Of a DNA stretch of 64,000 nucleotides, positions 42,248-50,587 are shown piece after piece (position 1 is the first letter of the stretch; every line of letters begins with the position of its first letter). Made by a program: the position numbers and the translations under genes. Under the pieces are notes generated by a model that saw only the letters and a list, made by a program, of their open reading frames with translations, was not told the origin of the DNA and searched no databases. Origin of the DNA: Deinococcota bacterium (lineage in GTDB: Bacteria; Deinococcota; Deinococci; Deinococcales; Trueperaceae). Location: the NCBI GenBank assembly GCA_963170125.1, contig CAUJFI010000110.1, forward strand, positions 1-64,000. Direction: 5' to 3'.

Positions 42248-43651
42248 CTACGCGTCGGCGTCAACGCTCGTGGCGCTCCTGACCGCCGCGACCACCTGAT
42301 CGGCTAGGCGCTCGACCTGGTCGCGGTCCGAGCCCTCGACCATCACGCGCACGAGAGGCTCCGTGCCGCTCGGCCTTAGTAGGATGCGCCCGCCGGCACC
42401 AAGCTCCATCTCGGCGGCGGTCACGGCGGCGGCCACGACGGGCGCCGCCGCCACGCGGTCCCGGGTCCCGGGCGTCACCGCGACGTTCTTCAGTACCTGT
42501 GGGTACACGGGGATCTCGTCCATCCACGCTTCGAGCGGCTTGCCGGACTTGCGCACCGCGGCGAGGGTCATGAGGGCGGTCAGCATGCCGTCGCCCGTAG
42601 GCGCCTTGTCCAGGAATAGCAGGTGGCCGGACTGCTCGCCGCCCAGCTTGAGGCCGTGCTTCATGAGCTCCTCGAAGACGTAGCGATCGCCCACCTTGGC
42701 CCGGTGCATGACGACGCCACGCTCCCTCAGGAACGTCTCCGCCCCGAGGTTGCTCATCTGCGTGGCCACGAGGCCGGGCTCCCCGCGCGACAGCGCGGTG
42801 ATGGCCAGCATGTGGTCGCCCGTCACGACGCGCCCCTTCGAGTCGACGAGCAGGGCGCGATCGGCGTCGCCGTCGAACGTCACGCCGACCTCGAACCCCC
42901 CCGCGACCACGTGCCTCGCCAGGGCGTCCGGGTGCGTCGAGCCGCAGCCGACGTTGATGTTCAGCCCGTCAGGCTCGGCGTTGATGACCTCGAGCCGCGC
43001 GCCGAGCTTCGCGAACAGCTGGGGGGCGATCAGGTGGCTGGCGCCATGGGCGCAGTCGACGACGAGGCGCATGCCGTCCAGGTACGGCGCGTTGTCGAGG
43101 AGGTGTTTGACGTAGAGGTCGAGCGCGCCCGCCTTGCCGCCGTGCGAGGCGCCGCCGCCGTCCCACGGCTTCGCCACGCTCACGCTGCCGACGCCGTCGC
43201 CGACGACCTGGGTGCGGCCGGCCCCGTCGTCCGCCGCGAGGCCATCGACGAGCTCCTCGAGTTGGGCCTCGACCTCGTCGGAGAGTTTCTCCCCGTCGCG
43301 GTTGAAGAGCTTGAGGCCGTTGTCGTCGAAGGGGTTGTGGCTCGCCGACACCATGAGGCCGGCGTCGGCGCCGAGGGCGCGCGTGAGGAAGGACACCCCC
43401 GGGGTGGGCAGCACGCCGAGCCACGTGACGTCGGCGCCGCGGGCGGTCATACCGGCCGCGGCCGCGTGGGCCAGCATGAGGCCGGAGCGGCGCGTGTCCA
43501 TGCCGATGAGGAGGCGGGGCCTGTCGCCCGTACGCGCGCGCACCGTCTCCGCCACGGCCATGCCGAGGCGCAGCGCGAAGGTCGCGGTCATTGGGTGGAT
43601 GCCGGCGACCCCACGAACGCCGTCGGTGCCGAAGTAACGCCGGTCAGACAT
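42248..43651 (-). CDS. glmM: Phosphoglucosamine mutase
   Basis: 467 residues. Starts RRYFGTDGVRGVAG; catalytic serine in LMVSASHNPFDDNGLK; metal loop FDGDADRALL; sugar loop LGGEQSGHLLF; and phosphate loop LLRPSGTEPLVRVM. It interconverts GlcN-6-P and GlcN-1-P for peptidoglycan precursor synthesis, after autophosphorylation of the serine. Length is normal (about 450). TATCAT seven bases upstream of the ATG indicates a leaderless transcript. Confidence 0.95.
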   Translation of the reverse strand: MSDRRYFGTDGVRGVAGIHPMTATFALRLGMAVAETVRARTGDRPRLLIGMDTRRSGLMLAHAAAAGMTARGADVTWLGVLPTPGVSFLTRALGADAGLMVSASHNPFDDNGLKLFNRDGEKLSDEVEAQLEELVDGLAADDGAGRTQVVGDGVGSVSVAKPWDGGGASHGGKAGALDLYVKHLLDNAPYLDGMRLVVDCAHGASHLIAPQLFAKLGARLEVINAEPDGLNINVGCGSTHPDALARHVVAGGFEVGVTFDGDADRALLVDSKGRVVTGDHMLAITALSRGEPGLVATQMSNLGAETFLRERGVVMHRAKVGDRYVFEELMKHGLKLGGEQSGHLLFLDKAPTGDGMLTALMTLAAVRKSGKPLEAWMDEIPVYPQVLKNVAVTPGTRDRVAAAPVVAAAVTAAEMELGAGGRILLRPSGTEPLVRVMVEGSDRDQVERLADQVVAAVRSATSVDADA

Positions 43652-43658
43652 GGGGGCA

Positions 43659-43664
43659 ATGATA
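43659..43664 (-). promoter_or_regulatory. Leaderless-type -10 box of glmM
   Basis: TATCAT on the reverse strand ends seven bases before the ATG at 43651. Confidence 0.5.
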
Positions 43665-43808
43665 CCCAGTCGCTCTCACGGCGCTCTTTCTCGAACCTTC
43701 ATCGGGTGGCGCGACACCCTGGCGCCGCCGCGAACGCTCGTCGCCGCGGGCGAGCCGTGCCGGCTCCGGGCTGCGGCGTACGGCCAGGCGGACTAAGCCG
43801 CCCCTGGA

Positions 43809-46442
43809 CTACTTGGCGTCCAGCCAGTTCGCGCCCAGGCCGACATCCGCGACGAGCGGCACCTTCAGGTCGATGACGGCGGCCATGATGTCGCGCACGA
43901 CCGCCACCGCCGCGCTGGCGCGTTCCCGCGGCACCTCGGCGACCACCTCGTCGTGGACCTGTAGGAGCAGGCGCCCACCGAACCCGGCCAATGCGGGCGC
44001 GAGCTCGAGCATGGCCAGCTTCATGACGTCGGCGGCGCTGCCTTGGATGGGCATGTTGTAGGCCATGCGCTCGGCCCCTTCCCGCACGCTGCGGTTGGGG
44101 CTCAGCAGGTCCGGCACGGCGCGCCTGCGGCCCATGATCGTCTCCACGTAACCGGTGGTCCTGGCAGTGGCCAGCGTGTCGTCGATGTAGGCTCGCACGC
44201 GCGGGTAGCGCTGGAAGTACGTCGCGATGAAGGCCTCGGCCCGATCGAAGGCGATCTCGAGCTCGCGGCTGAGCCGTTGCGCCGACATGCCGTAGAGGAC
44301 GCCGAAGTTGATGATCTTCGCCACCCTGCGCATGTCTGACGTGACGGCGTCCGGCTCGACGCCGTAGACGTTCGCCGCCGTGCTGCGGTGGATGTCCTCG
44401 CCGGTCATGAAGGCTTCGATGAGCGCGGGCTCCCCCGCGATGTGCGCGAGCAGCCGTAACTCGATCTGCGAGTAGTCGGCCACGAGGAGCGTCTGCCCCT
44501 CGCCCGCGATGAACGCGCGGCGTACCTCCCGCCCGCGGGCAGTGCGCACGGGCACGTTCTGGAGGTTGGGGTTGACGCTGGAGAGGCGTCCAGTGGTGAC
44601 GACGGCCTGCTCGAAGGTCGTATGCACGCGCCCCTCCCCGTCCGCGAGCGCCGGCAGGGGGTCAAGGTAAGTGCCCTTGAGCTTGGCCACCTCGCGGTGC
44701 TCGAGTATCAGGTCCACCGCCTCGTGCTGGCCCCTGAGGGGCTCGATGGCTCCCACGGCCGTGCTCTGCTTGCCCGTCGCCGTCCGGTGGCCGGCGCGAA
44801 GGCCGAGCTTCTCGAAGAGGAGCCAAGCCACCTGGTCGCGCGAGGCCACGTTGAAGCCGCCCGTTCCGGCGATGGCGGCGAGCCGAGCCTCCAGGACCGC
44901 CAGCTCGGCAGCGGCCTCGGCCGACATGTCCGCCAGGAGCGGCACGTCCAGGAGGATGCCCGCCACCTCCATGTCGGCCAGCACGTCCTGGAGCGGGCGT
45001 TCTATGCTCTCGTACACCTCGCGCTGCCTGCCTTGCAAGCGAGGCCCGAGTGCCTTGAGGAGCTCCGCGCTCACGGCGGCGTGGTCGCGGGCGCCCACGC
45101 CCCACTCGCCGACCCCGAGGCGCCGCGCCAGCGTCTCGGCACCGGCGCCAGCCGAGTCGAGGAGGTAGGCCATGAGCAGCGGGTCGTCGCCGGAGACCGC
45201 CTCAGCGCCGGCCAACCGGGCCGCCACGACCAGCGCCTTGGCGTCCGCCGCGTTGACCACCCCGAGGCGGGCCACCCGCTCGGCGACGCCGGCACCTGCC
45301 GACGCCTCCGCCACCCGGCCCGCGGCGGCGAGCGCCAGGTCCGTGACCCGGGCGGCCGTGGGCCGGACGTCGCTGAGGAGGTAGCCGTACGCCCAGTGAG
45401 CTCCGACGCCGGCGCCGTCGAGACGGAGGTCGGCAGCGACCTCGTCCCAGGGGGCCCGCTCGTACGCTGTGCGTTCGCTGAGGCCCAGCTCGAAGAGCAG
45501 GCTGCCGAACTCCAGCTGCTGCAGGGCGGCCGTCAGCTCCTGGGGCTGCATGCGCCGCTCGCCGGTGGGGATCACCTGGAGCGCGATCTCGGCGTCCGTG
45601 ACGATGCGCGACAGCTCGCGCGAGAGCGCGAGGGCCTCGAGACCGTCGCTGATGGCGGTCGCCTGGGCCTTGCTGGGCAGGGAGCCCAGGTTCGCGAGCA
45701 GCGCGTCCAGGTCGCCGTAGAGCTCGAGGAGCTTGCGGGCGGCGATGGGGCCGATGCCCTTGACGCCCGGGATGTTGTCGGAGGAGTCGCCGGTGAGGGC
45801 CCGGTAGTCCACCCACTGAGCGGGGGTCACGCCGTACTTGTTCACGACGGCAGCTGGGTCCATGCGCTGCTTCCCGTCCGGGCTCACGATGGTGACGTGG
45901 TCGCTGACGAGCTGCATGGCGTCGCGGTCGCTCGTGACTATCTCCACGAGCCACCCGTCACGCGCGGCGCGCGCGGCGAGGGAGCCGATGAGGTCGTCGG
46001 CCTCGAGCCCGGGGGTCTCGACCCGCTGCACGCCGATGAGGTCGAGGAGCGACTTGATGGCGTTGAGCTGGAGCGGGAAGTCGTCCGGCGCCTTGGGCCG
46101 GTGGGCCTTGTACTCCTCGTAGCGCGCCTTGCGGAACGTCGGGGCGGGCGCGTCGAACGCCACGACCAGGCCGTCTCCGGGCCGCTGCGCCTTGAGCAGG
46201 TCGAGGATGGCCCGCATGAAGCCGTAGACGGCGTTCGTCGGCATACCGGCGGACGTGGAGAGCTGGCGGATCGCGAAGTAGGCGCGGTAGGCGAGGCCGT
46301 GACCGTCGACCAGGACCAGGCGGGGGAGACCCGTAGCGCCCGCACCGCCGGCTTCCGTTCCCACGCCAGCGTCCGCGTCCGGCCCGACGTCCACCCCGAA
46401 GAGCGACGGTTGCCGTGGGTCGGTCCGCTTCTTGGCGCTCAT
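43809..46442 (-). CDS. polA: DNA polymerase I
   Basis: 877 residues. The 5'-nuclease domain (about 30-300) has LVDGHGLAYRAYFA, EADDLIGSLA, TSDRDAMQLV and GDSSDNIPGVKGIG. The central 300-480 region lacks the DxE/D exonuclease motifs, as in Taq-type enzymes without proofreading. The polymerase domain has motif A VADYSQIELRLLAHIAGE, the finger helix RRVAKIINFGVLYGMS and motif C LQVHDEVV. It acts in repair and Okazaki-fragment processing. It starts one base after the SDR stop, making it the last gene of a three-gene operon. Confidence 0.95.
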   Translation of the reverse strand: MSAKKRTDPRQPSLFGVDVGPDADAGVGTEAGGAGATGLPRLVLVDGHGLAYRAYFAIRQLSTSAGMPTNAVYGFMRAILDLLKAQRPGDGLVVAFDAPAPTFRKARYEEYKAHRPKAPDDFPLQLNAIKSLLDLIGVQRVETPGLEADDLIGSLAARAARDGWLVEIVTSDRDAMQLVSDHVTIVSPDGKQRMDPAAVVNKYGVTPAQWVDYRALTGDSSDNIPGVKGIGPIAARKLLELYGDLDALLANLGSLPSKAQATAISDGLEALALSRELSRIVTDAEIALQVIPTGERRMQPQELTAALQQLEFGSLLFELGLSERTAYERAPWDEVAADLRLDGAGVGAHWAYGYLLSDVRPTAARVTDLALAAAGRVAEASAGAGVAERVARLGVVNAADAKALVVAARLAGAEAVSGDDPLLMAYLLDSAGAGAETLARRLGVGEWGVGARDHAAVSAELLKALGPRLQGRQREVYESIERPLQDVLADMEVAGILLDVPLLADMSAEAAAELAVLEARLAAIAGTGGFNVASRDQVAWLLFEKLGLRAGHRTATGKQSTAVGAIEPLRGQHEAVDLILEHREVAKLKGTYLDPLPALADGEGRVHTTFEQAVVTTGRLSSVNPNLQNVPVRTARGREVRRAFIAGEGQTLLVADYSQIELRLLAHIAGEPALIEAFMTGEDIHRSTAANVYGVEPDAVTSDMRRVAKIINFGVLYGMSAQRLSRELEIAFDRAEAFIATYFQRYPRVRAYIDDTLATARTTGYVETIMGRRRAVPDLLSPNRSVREGAERMAYNMPIQGSAADVMKLAMLELAPALAGFGGRLLLQVHDEVVAEVPRERASAAVAVVRDIMAAVIDLKVPLVADVGLGANWLDAK

Positions 46443-46443
46443 G

Positions 46444-47214
46444 TCACACGTTCCAGGCTCCGGCGACCTCGAGCGTCGTACCCGTCACGTAGTCGGCCGC
46501 CGGGCTCAGGAAGTACCTGATCGCGCCGACCACCTCGTCGAGGCGGCCGACCCTGGCCATCGGCAGCTCGTGCAGCGGTTTGCTGACGCTGTTCTCGATG
46601 ACGCCCGGGCTCACCACGTTGACCGTGATGCCGTTCTTCGCCTCCGCGAGGGCGAGGGCCTTCGAGTAGAGGATGACGCCGGTCTTGGCTATCCCGTAAG
46701 CCACGATGCTCGGGCGGGCCTTGATGAGCTCGGCGCCCGCATAGCCCAGGTTGACGATCCTGCCGCCGTTGGGAGCGAGTCGCAAGTACGGCACGGCCCG
46801 CTGACACGTGTAGAACGTGGCGTCCAGGTTGCTCGCGAACATCTCGCGCCAGACCTCGCCGGAGAGGTCAGCGAGAGGGCCATGGTGGTAGTTGCCCACG
46901 TTGTTGACGAGCGCGTCGAGGCGTCCGAAGAGGGAGTGAGCGGCGTCGACGAGCCCGCGTGCCTCGGACTCGTCGGTGACGTCCGCTTGCGCCGCGACTG
47001 CGTGAGCTCCGAGGGCGGTGGCCGCCTCGACGACGCCGTCGGCTTCCGCGCGGCTCCTGCGGTAATGGATCATCACGTCGTAACCGTCCGCGGCCAGCGC
47101 CAGCGCGATCGCCTTGCCGATCCCCTTGGCCGAGCCCGTGACGAGCGCGGCGGGGCGCCCGTGCCGGGCGCGCGCGGGACGGCGCGTGGCCCCCTCGGGT
47201 CGGGACTCGCTCAC
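46444..47214 (-). CDS. Short-chain dehydrogenase/reductase
   Basis: 256 residues. NAD(P)-binding TGSAKGIGKAIALALA (TGxxxGIG), NNVGNYHH (NNxG) and a YxxxK catalytic pair in IVAYGIAKTGVILYSKALA, with the usual Ser position replaced around NLGYAGAELIKA. FabG-like fold; substrate unknown. GTG start overlaps the phosphotransferase stop by four bases, and polA follows. Substrate cannot be predicted, although the linked CDP-alcohol phosphotransferase hints at lipid or polyol metabolism. Confidence 0.85.
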   Translation of the reverse strand: MSESRPEGATRRPARARHGRPAALVTGSAKGIGKAIALALAADGYDVMIHYRRSRAEADGVVEAATALGAHAVAAQADVTDESEARGLVDAAHSLFGRLDALVNNVGNYHHGPLADLSGEVWREMFASNLDATFYTCQRAVPYLRLAPNGGRIVNLGYAGAELIKARPSIVAYGIAKTGVILYSKALALAEAKNGITVNVVSPGVIENSVSKPLHELPMARVGRLDEVVGAIRYFLSPAADYVTGTTLEVAGAWNV

Positions 47215-48119
47215 GGGCGGTGCGCCGCCGCGCGATAACGAGCGACCCTCAGGGCCTGGACGCCAAGGACGTACGGCAACTGACACCAGCAGATCACGAC
47301 GTAAGCGTAGGGCATGCCGAGCGCGAGGGCCACCCCGAGCGCCAGGTACTGGGTGCTCAGGCCGAGGTTGACGAGCGCGCCGGTGGAGAAGAGGTCGGCC
47401 CACCGCTGCCGCTGTTCCGCGGTGGCGGCGGCCCACGGCGTGCGGCCCGCGAGCCGGAACAGGGCGGCGTCAGCGGCCTCGAAGGCGCGGTCCTGAGGGG
47501 CAAGGACGATCAGGTAGACGCGGCGCACGACCGTCAGGTACCAGGGATCGCGCCGGCCCCTCGCTGCCGGCGTCGCTCGGGCTCGGAGCCCCCTCACCGC
47601 CTCATAGCGCTTCTGGGCGCCGAAGTCGGCGCTCAAGGCGAGGGTGACGATCACGAAGGCCGCCGCGCTGCCGAGCGCCCCTGCGCCGCCGAGCTCGAGG
47701 CCGCCGAAGAGCGCAACGGCGCTGCCAGGCGCAACGGCGCCGCCAGGCGCAACGGCGCCACCGAGCGCCGCGCTGTGCACGGCCAGCGCCGCGAAGAGCG
47801 CCACGTTGACGGCCAGGTCGCAGGCGGTGTCGAAGTAGCGCCCGAACTCGGTGACGCGCCCCGTGGCCCTGGCCAGGCCGCCGTCGACGTTGTCGAGCAC
47901 GGTCTTCACCTGCAGGAGCACCGCCGCGGCGAGCCAGTTGCCCGGGTGCGACGTCGCCACCAGGCCGGCGGCGAGGAAGCCGAGGAGCGTGTGCCCGGCG
48001 ACCACGTGCCACGGCTCGAGTCGGGTGCGCGCGAGCAGGCGCACGACGGCGTTCGCCGCGGGCTGCACGACCACCATCACGGCCTCTCGTCTCGGGCGAG
48101 GCTTGGCTGCTGCCGGCAC
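47211..48119 (-). CDS. CDP-alcohol phosphatidyltransferase family membrane protein
   Basis: About 302 residues with several membrane helices and the full family motif DGx2ARx8Gx3Dx3D (DGGLARATGRVTEFGRYFDTACD). It transfers a phospho-alcohol from a CDP donor to an alcohol acceptor in lipid or polyol-phosphate synthesis. The start is placed at GTG 48119 rather than GTG 48125, because TAGCCT ends six bases upstream of 48119. Around 47718-47765 an 18-base unit repeats about three times, encoding GGAVAP-like repeats in a loop. It leads the operon with the SDR and polA. Confidence 0.82.
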   Translation of the reverse strand: MPAAAKPRPRREAVMVVVQPAANAVVRLLARTRLEPWHVVAGHTLLGFLAAGLVATSHPGNWLAAAVLLQVKTVLDNVDGGLARATGRVTEFGRYFDTACDLAVNVALFAALAVHSAALGGAVAPGGAVAPGSAVALFGGLELGGAGALGSAAAFVIVTLALSADFGAQKRYEAVRGLRARATPAARGRRDPWYLTVVRRVYLIVLAPQDRAFEAADAALFRLAGRTPWAAATAEQRQRWADLFSTGALVNLGLSTQYLALGVALALGMPYAYVVICWCQLPYVLGVQALRVARYRAAAHRP

Positions 48120-48125
48120 GGGCAC

Positions 48126-48131
48126 AGGCTA
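48126..48131 (-). promoter_or_regulatory. Leaderless-type -10 box of the CDP-alcohol phosphotransferase operon
   Basis: TAGCCT on the reverse strand ends six bases before GTG 48119, and decides between two nearby in-frame GTG codons. Confidence 0.45.
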
Positions 48132-48244
48132 ACAGGGGTCGGGTCGCGGCGCCGGCGGCGGTTATCATCTGCTTCGCCCGCGGTCGGGTCGGTCGCCATG
48201 CGGCGACCGGCTACCGCCCGCAGCGGCTCGAGGAGCGTGAGCGC

Positions 48245-48436
48245 ATGGACGCGAAGTTCAAGTTGGTTACCTCGCGCAGCGTCGAGAACTTCGAGCGCCA
48301 GCTGGACGAGTTCATGGCTGGCCTCGCTCGCGACGACATCGTGGTCGATATCAAGTTCTCTACGGCACCGATCGGGTCCGGCGTGGAGTACAGCGCCCTG
48401 GTGCACTACCAGACGACCGAGCAGTGGCTCGACTGA
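48245..48436 (+). CDS. Small conserved protein, Cse60-like
   Basis: 63 residues: a helical N-terminal half (VENFERQLDEFMAGL) followed by a beta-rich half (DIVVDIKFSTAPIGSGVEYSALVHYQ). This pattern resembles the small proteins annotated as sporulation protein Cse60, which also occur in non-sporulating bacteria; no sporulation role is implied here. GAGGAG lies a few bases upstream of the ATG. It precedes the response regulator gene by 73 bases. Confidence 0.65.
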   Translation: MDAKFKLVTSRSVENFERQLDEFMAGLARDDIVVDIKFSTAPIGSGVEYSALVHYQTTEQWLD

Positions 48437-48497
48437 TGCCGTGCGCGCCCCGCAGCATCGTCGTGTACTTCATAGTGGCCGCGCCCCGGGGCGCTGG

Positions 48498-48503
48498 TAC
48501 ACT
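48498..48503 (+). promoter_or_regulatory. Leaderless-type -10 box of the response regulator
   Basis: TACACT is followed by six bases and then GTG 48510. Confidence 0.5.
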
Positions 48504-48509
48504 TGACGC

Positions 48510-49559
48510 GTGACGACAACGTTGGTGCTAGTCGTCGACGATGAGCCGTCGATGCTCAAGGTCAGTGAGTTGACTCTGGCCTCCGTCGGATACGACGTGA
48601 TCGCTTTCGAGGACCCGATCGAGGCACTCGCGGAGCTCAGGGACGGGTTGAGGCCCGACGTGATCGTGTCCGACGTCTCCATGCCGCCCATGGACGGCTT
48701 CGAGTTCCACGGCCACGTGCGTGAGATCTCCGAGCTGCGCGGCGTGCCGTTCCTCTTCCTCACCGCCCTCGAGGACCGCAACTCCATGCGCAAGGGCATG
48801 ACGCTCGGCGCCGACGATTACCTCACGAAGCCCGTGAAGAAGGAGGAGCTCCTCGAGGCCGTCGGTGTGCGCCTGCGGCGCATCGAGGAGTTGAGGCGCC
48901 CGCTCACGGGCGTCGTGGCTGCGCACGGCTTCGGGCACCCCATGGTCGTGCGGGAGGGGCAGAGGCTCGACTGGGACTCTCTGAAGGCGCTCGAGTTCCT
49001 CTTCTACCTGCTGGAGCACCGGTCCGGGGTCACCACCTTCGAGGTCGCCGAGGCCCTCTGGCCCGGCAAGACCGAGTCGAAGGCGTCGAGCAGCTTCCAC
49101 ACGACCCTCTACCGGCTCCGCAAGGTGATGGGCGGCGACGTGGTCGAGAGCGCCAACCGCCGCTACTACCTCCAGGAGAGCTTCCAGATCGGTTACGACG
49201 TCGACGCCTACCGGCAGCTGGCACGCCAGGCGCGCGAGACGGGCAGCATGCGTGACTTCGTCGCGGCCATCCGGCTCTACACCGGTCACTTCATGGCCGG
49301 CTTCGACTCCAACTGGGTCGACAACGTCCGGCTCAGCCTCCAGGCGTCGCACCTGACGCTCCTGGAGACGGCGGCCGCCAAGGCCGTGACGAGCGACGAC
49401 GTCACGCAGGCGACGACGCTCTACCAGCTCATGACGGAGCACGAGCCGTACAGCGAGACGGCGTGGGAAGGGTTGGCCGACGCCTGGGAGGCGCGCGGGG
49501 AACGTGCACGCGCCGCGGAGGCGCGCGAGCGCTTCGAGCGACTGATGATGGAAGGTTGA
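48510..49559 (+). CDS. Response regulator with receiver, winged-helix and BTAD domains
   Basis: 349 residues. Receiver domain with acidic pair VVDDEPS, phospho-acceptor Asp in DVIVSDVSMPP (near residue 53), Thr in FLFLTALED and Lys in DDYLTKPVKKEE. A winged helix follows (about 150-235: LDWDSLKALEFLFYLLEH.., SSSFHTTLYRLRKVMGG), then a BTAD domain. No histidine kinase is adjacent, so it is an orphan. GTG start with TACACT six bases upstream. It precedes fabI by about 40 bases and may or may not regulate it. Confidence 0.88.
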   Translation: MTTTLVLVVDDEPSMLKVSELTLASVGYDVIAFEDPIEALAELRDGLRPDVIVSDVSMPPMDGFEFHGHVREISELRGVPFLFLTALEDRNSMRKGMTLGADDYLTKPVKKEELLEAVGVRLRRIEELRRPLTGVVAAHGFGHPMVVREGQRLDWDSLKALEFLFYLLEHRSGVTTFEVAEALWPGKTESKASSSFHTTLYRLRKVMGGDVVESANRRYYLQESFQIGYDVDAYRQLARQARETGSMRDFVAAIRLYTGHFMAGFDSNWVDNVRLSLQASHLTLLETAAAKAVTSDDVTQATTLYQLMTEHEPYSETAWEGLADAWEARGERARAAEARERFERLMMEG

Positions 49560-49596
49560 AGCGCTCGGCCCCTACCGCCGACGCGAAGGAGTGAGC

Positions 49597-50394
49597 ATGT
49601 ACACCATCGACCTAAGCGGCAAGACGGGCCTCGTCATGGGCGTCGCCAACCAGCGCTCCCTGGCCTGGGCCATAGCGCAGCCCCTAGCCGACGCCGGCGC
49701 GCGCCTCGCCTTCAGCTACCAGTCCGACCGCCTGCGCCCCACCCTCGAGAAGCTCACCGAGGACTTGAACGCGCCGCTTCTGGTCGAGTGTGACGTCGGG
49801 AGCGACGAGCAGATCGACGCCATGTTCGAGCGGGTCGGCCGCGAGTTCGGCAAGCTCGACTACCTCGTGCATGCGCTCGCCTACTCGCCCGCGGCCACGT
49901 TCGAGCACCCGTTCGTCGAGACGACGCGCGAGGACTGGCGCACCGCCATGGACGTGAGCGCCTACTCCCTCGTCGCCACGACAAACCGCGCCGCGCGCCT
50001 CATGACTGAGGGCGGGAGCGTCGTCACGCTTTCCTACCTGGCCGCGGAACGCGTCGTGCCGCACTACAACATGATGGGCGTGGCCAAGGCCGCGCTCGAG
50101 GCGAGCGTGCGCTACCTCGCGTACGACCTTGGCCCCAAGGGCATCAGGGTCAACGCCATCAGCGCCGGCCCGGTGCGCACCATCGCGGCGCGGTCGATCG
50201 CCGGCTTCGGCGACCTCTACTCGCAGGCGGGGGAGATGTCGATGCTGAGGCGCAACATCGACCACGAGGAGGTCGGTGGCCTCGGTCTCTCCCTGCTCGC
50301 CGACAGGCTGGGCGGCGGTATCACGGGTGAGACCGTGTACGTCGACGCCGGCTTCCACGCCATCGGGCTCTTCCTCCCGCAGGGCAAGGAGTAG
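49597..50394 (+). CDS. fabI: Enoyl-[acyl-carrier-protein] reductase (NADH)
   Basis: 265 residues. FabI-type features: GKTGLVMGVANQRSLAWAIAQPL, ALAYSP near the Rossmann core, and the Tyr-x6-Lys catalytic pair in YNMMGVAKAALEASVRYLA (not the x3 of FabG). The C-terminus GGITGETVYVDAGFHAIG is typical. It performs the last reduction of fatty-acid elongation and is the target class of triclosan. ATG 49597 is chosen since GAAGGAG lies five bases upstream; the GTG at 49591 overlaps that site. Confidence 0.95.
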   Translation: MYTIDLSGKTGLVMGVANQRSLAWAIAQPLADAGARLAFSYQSDRLRPTLEKLTEDLNAPLLVECDVGSDEQIDAMFERVGREFGKLDYLVHALAYSPAATFEHPFVETTREDWRTAMDVSAYSLVATTNRAARLMTEGGSVVTLSYLAAERVVPHYNMMGVAKAALEASVRYLAYDLGPKGIRVNAISAGPVRTIAARSIAGFGDLYSQAGEMSMLRRNIDHEEVGGLGLSLLADRLGGGITGETVYVDAGFHAIGLFLPQGKE

Positions 50395-50441
50395 GCGCCT
50401 GGTCCCCGGTCGCCCTCCCTACGAGGCCCGGGCTTTGAGGC

Positions 50442-50447
50442 TATACT
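50442..50447 (+). promoter_or_regulatory. -10 box of the trp operon
   Basis: TATACT ends seven bases before the leader-peptide ATG at 50455, so transcription should begin at or next to that ATG. Confidence 0.6.
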
Positions 50448-50454
50448 CACGCGC

Positions 50455-50508
50455 ATGATTCCACTCCACCGTCGGACGGGAACCACCTGGCGATGGCGGC
50501 GGCACTGA
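50455..50508 (+). CDS. trpL: trp leader peptide
   Basis: A 17-codon ORF (MIPLHRRTGTTWRWRRH, stop TGA) lies 79 bases upstream of trpE. It holds two Trp codons separated by one Arg codon (50488-50490 and 50494-50496), where Trp is otherwise rare. The tryptophan codons could stall ribosomes when charged tRNA-Trp is scarce, as in classic trp attenuation. TATACT seven bases upstream would start the transcript at the ATG. Confidence 0.7.
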   Translation: MIPLHRRTGTTWRWRRH

Positions 50509-50550
50509 ACCTGCCGTTCACCACGCGACTGCCCGAACCCTGACCGGCAG
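50500..50550 (+). promoter_or_regulatory. Candidate attenuator region of the trp operon
   Basis: CGGCA (50500-50504) can pair with TGCCG (50512-50516), while CTGCCG (50511-50516) can pair with CGGCAG (50545-50550); the two pairings exclude each other. The first overlaps the end of trpL. No U-run follows the second stem, so a Rho- or translation-based switch is more likely than an intrinsic terminator. Confidence 0.4.
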
Positions 50551-50587
50551 CGCGGCCACCCAGAGTCGTCCACGAACGGAGTCATCC

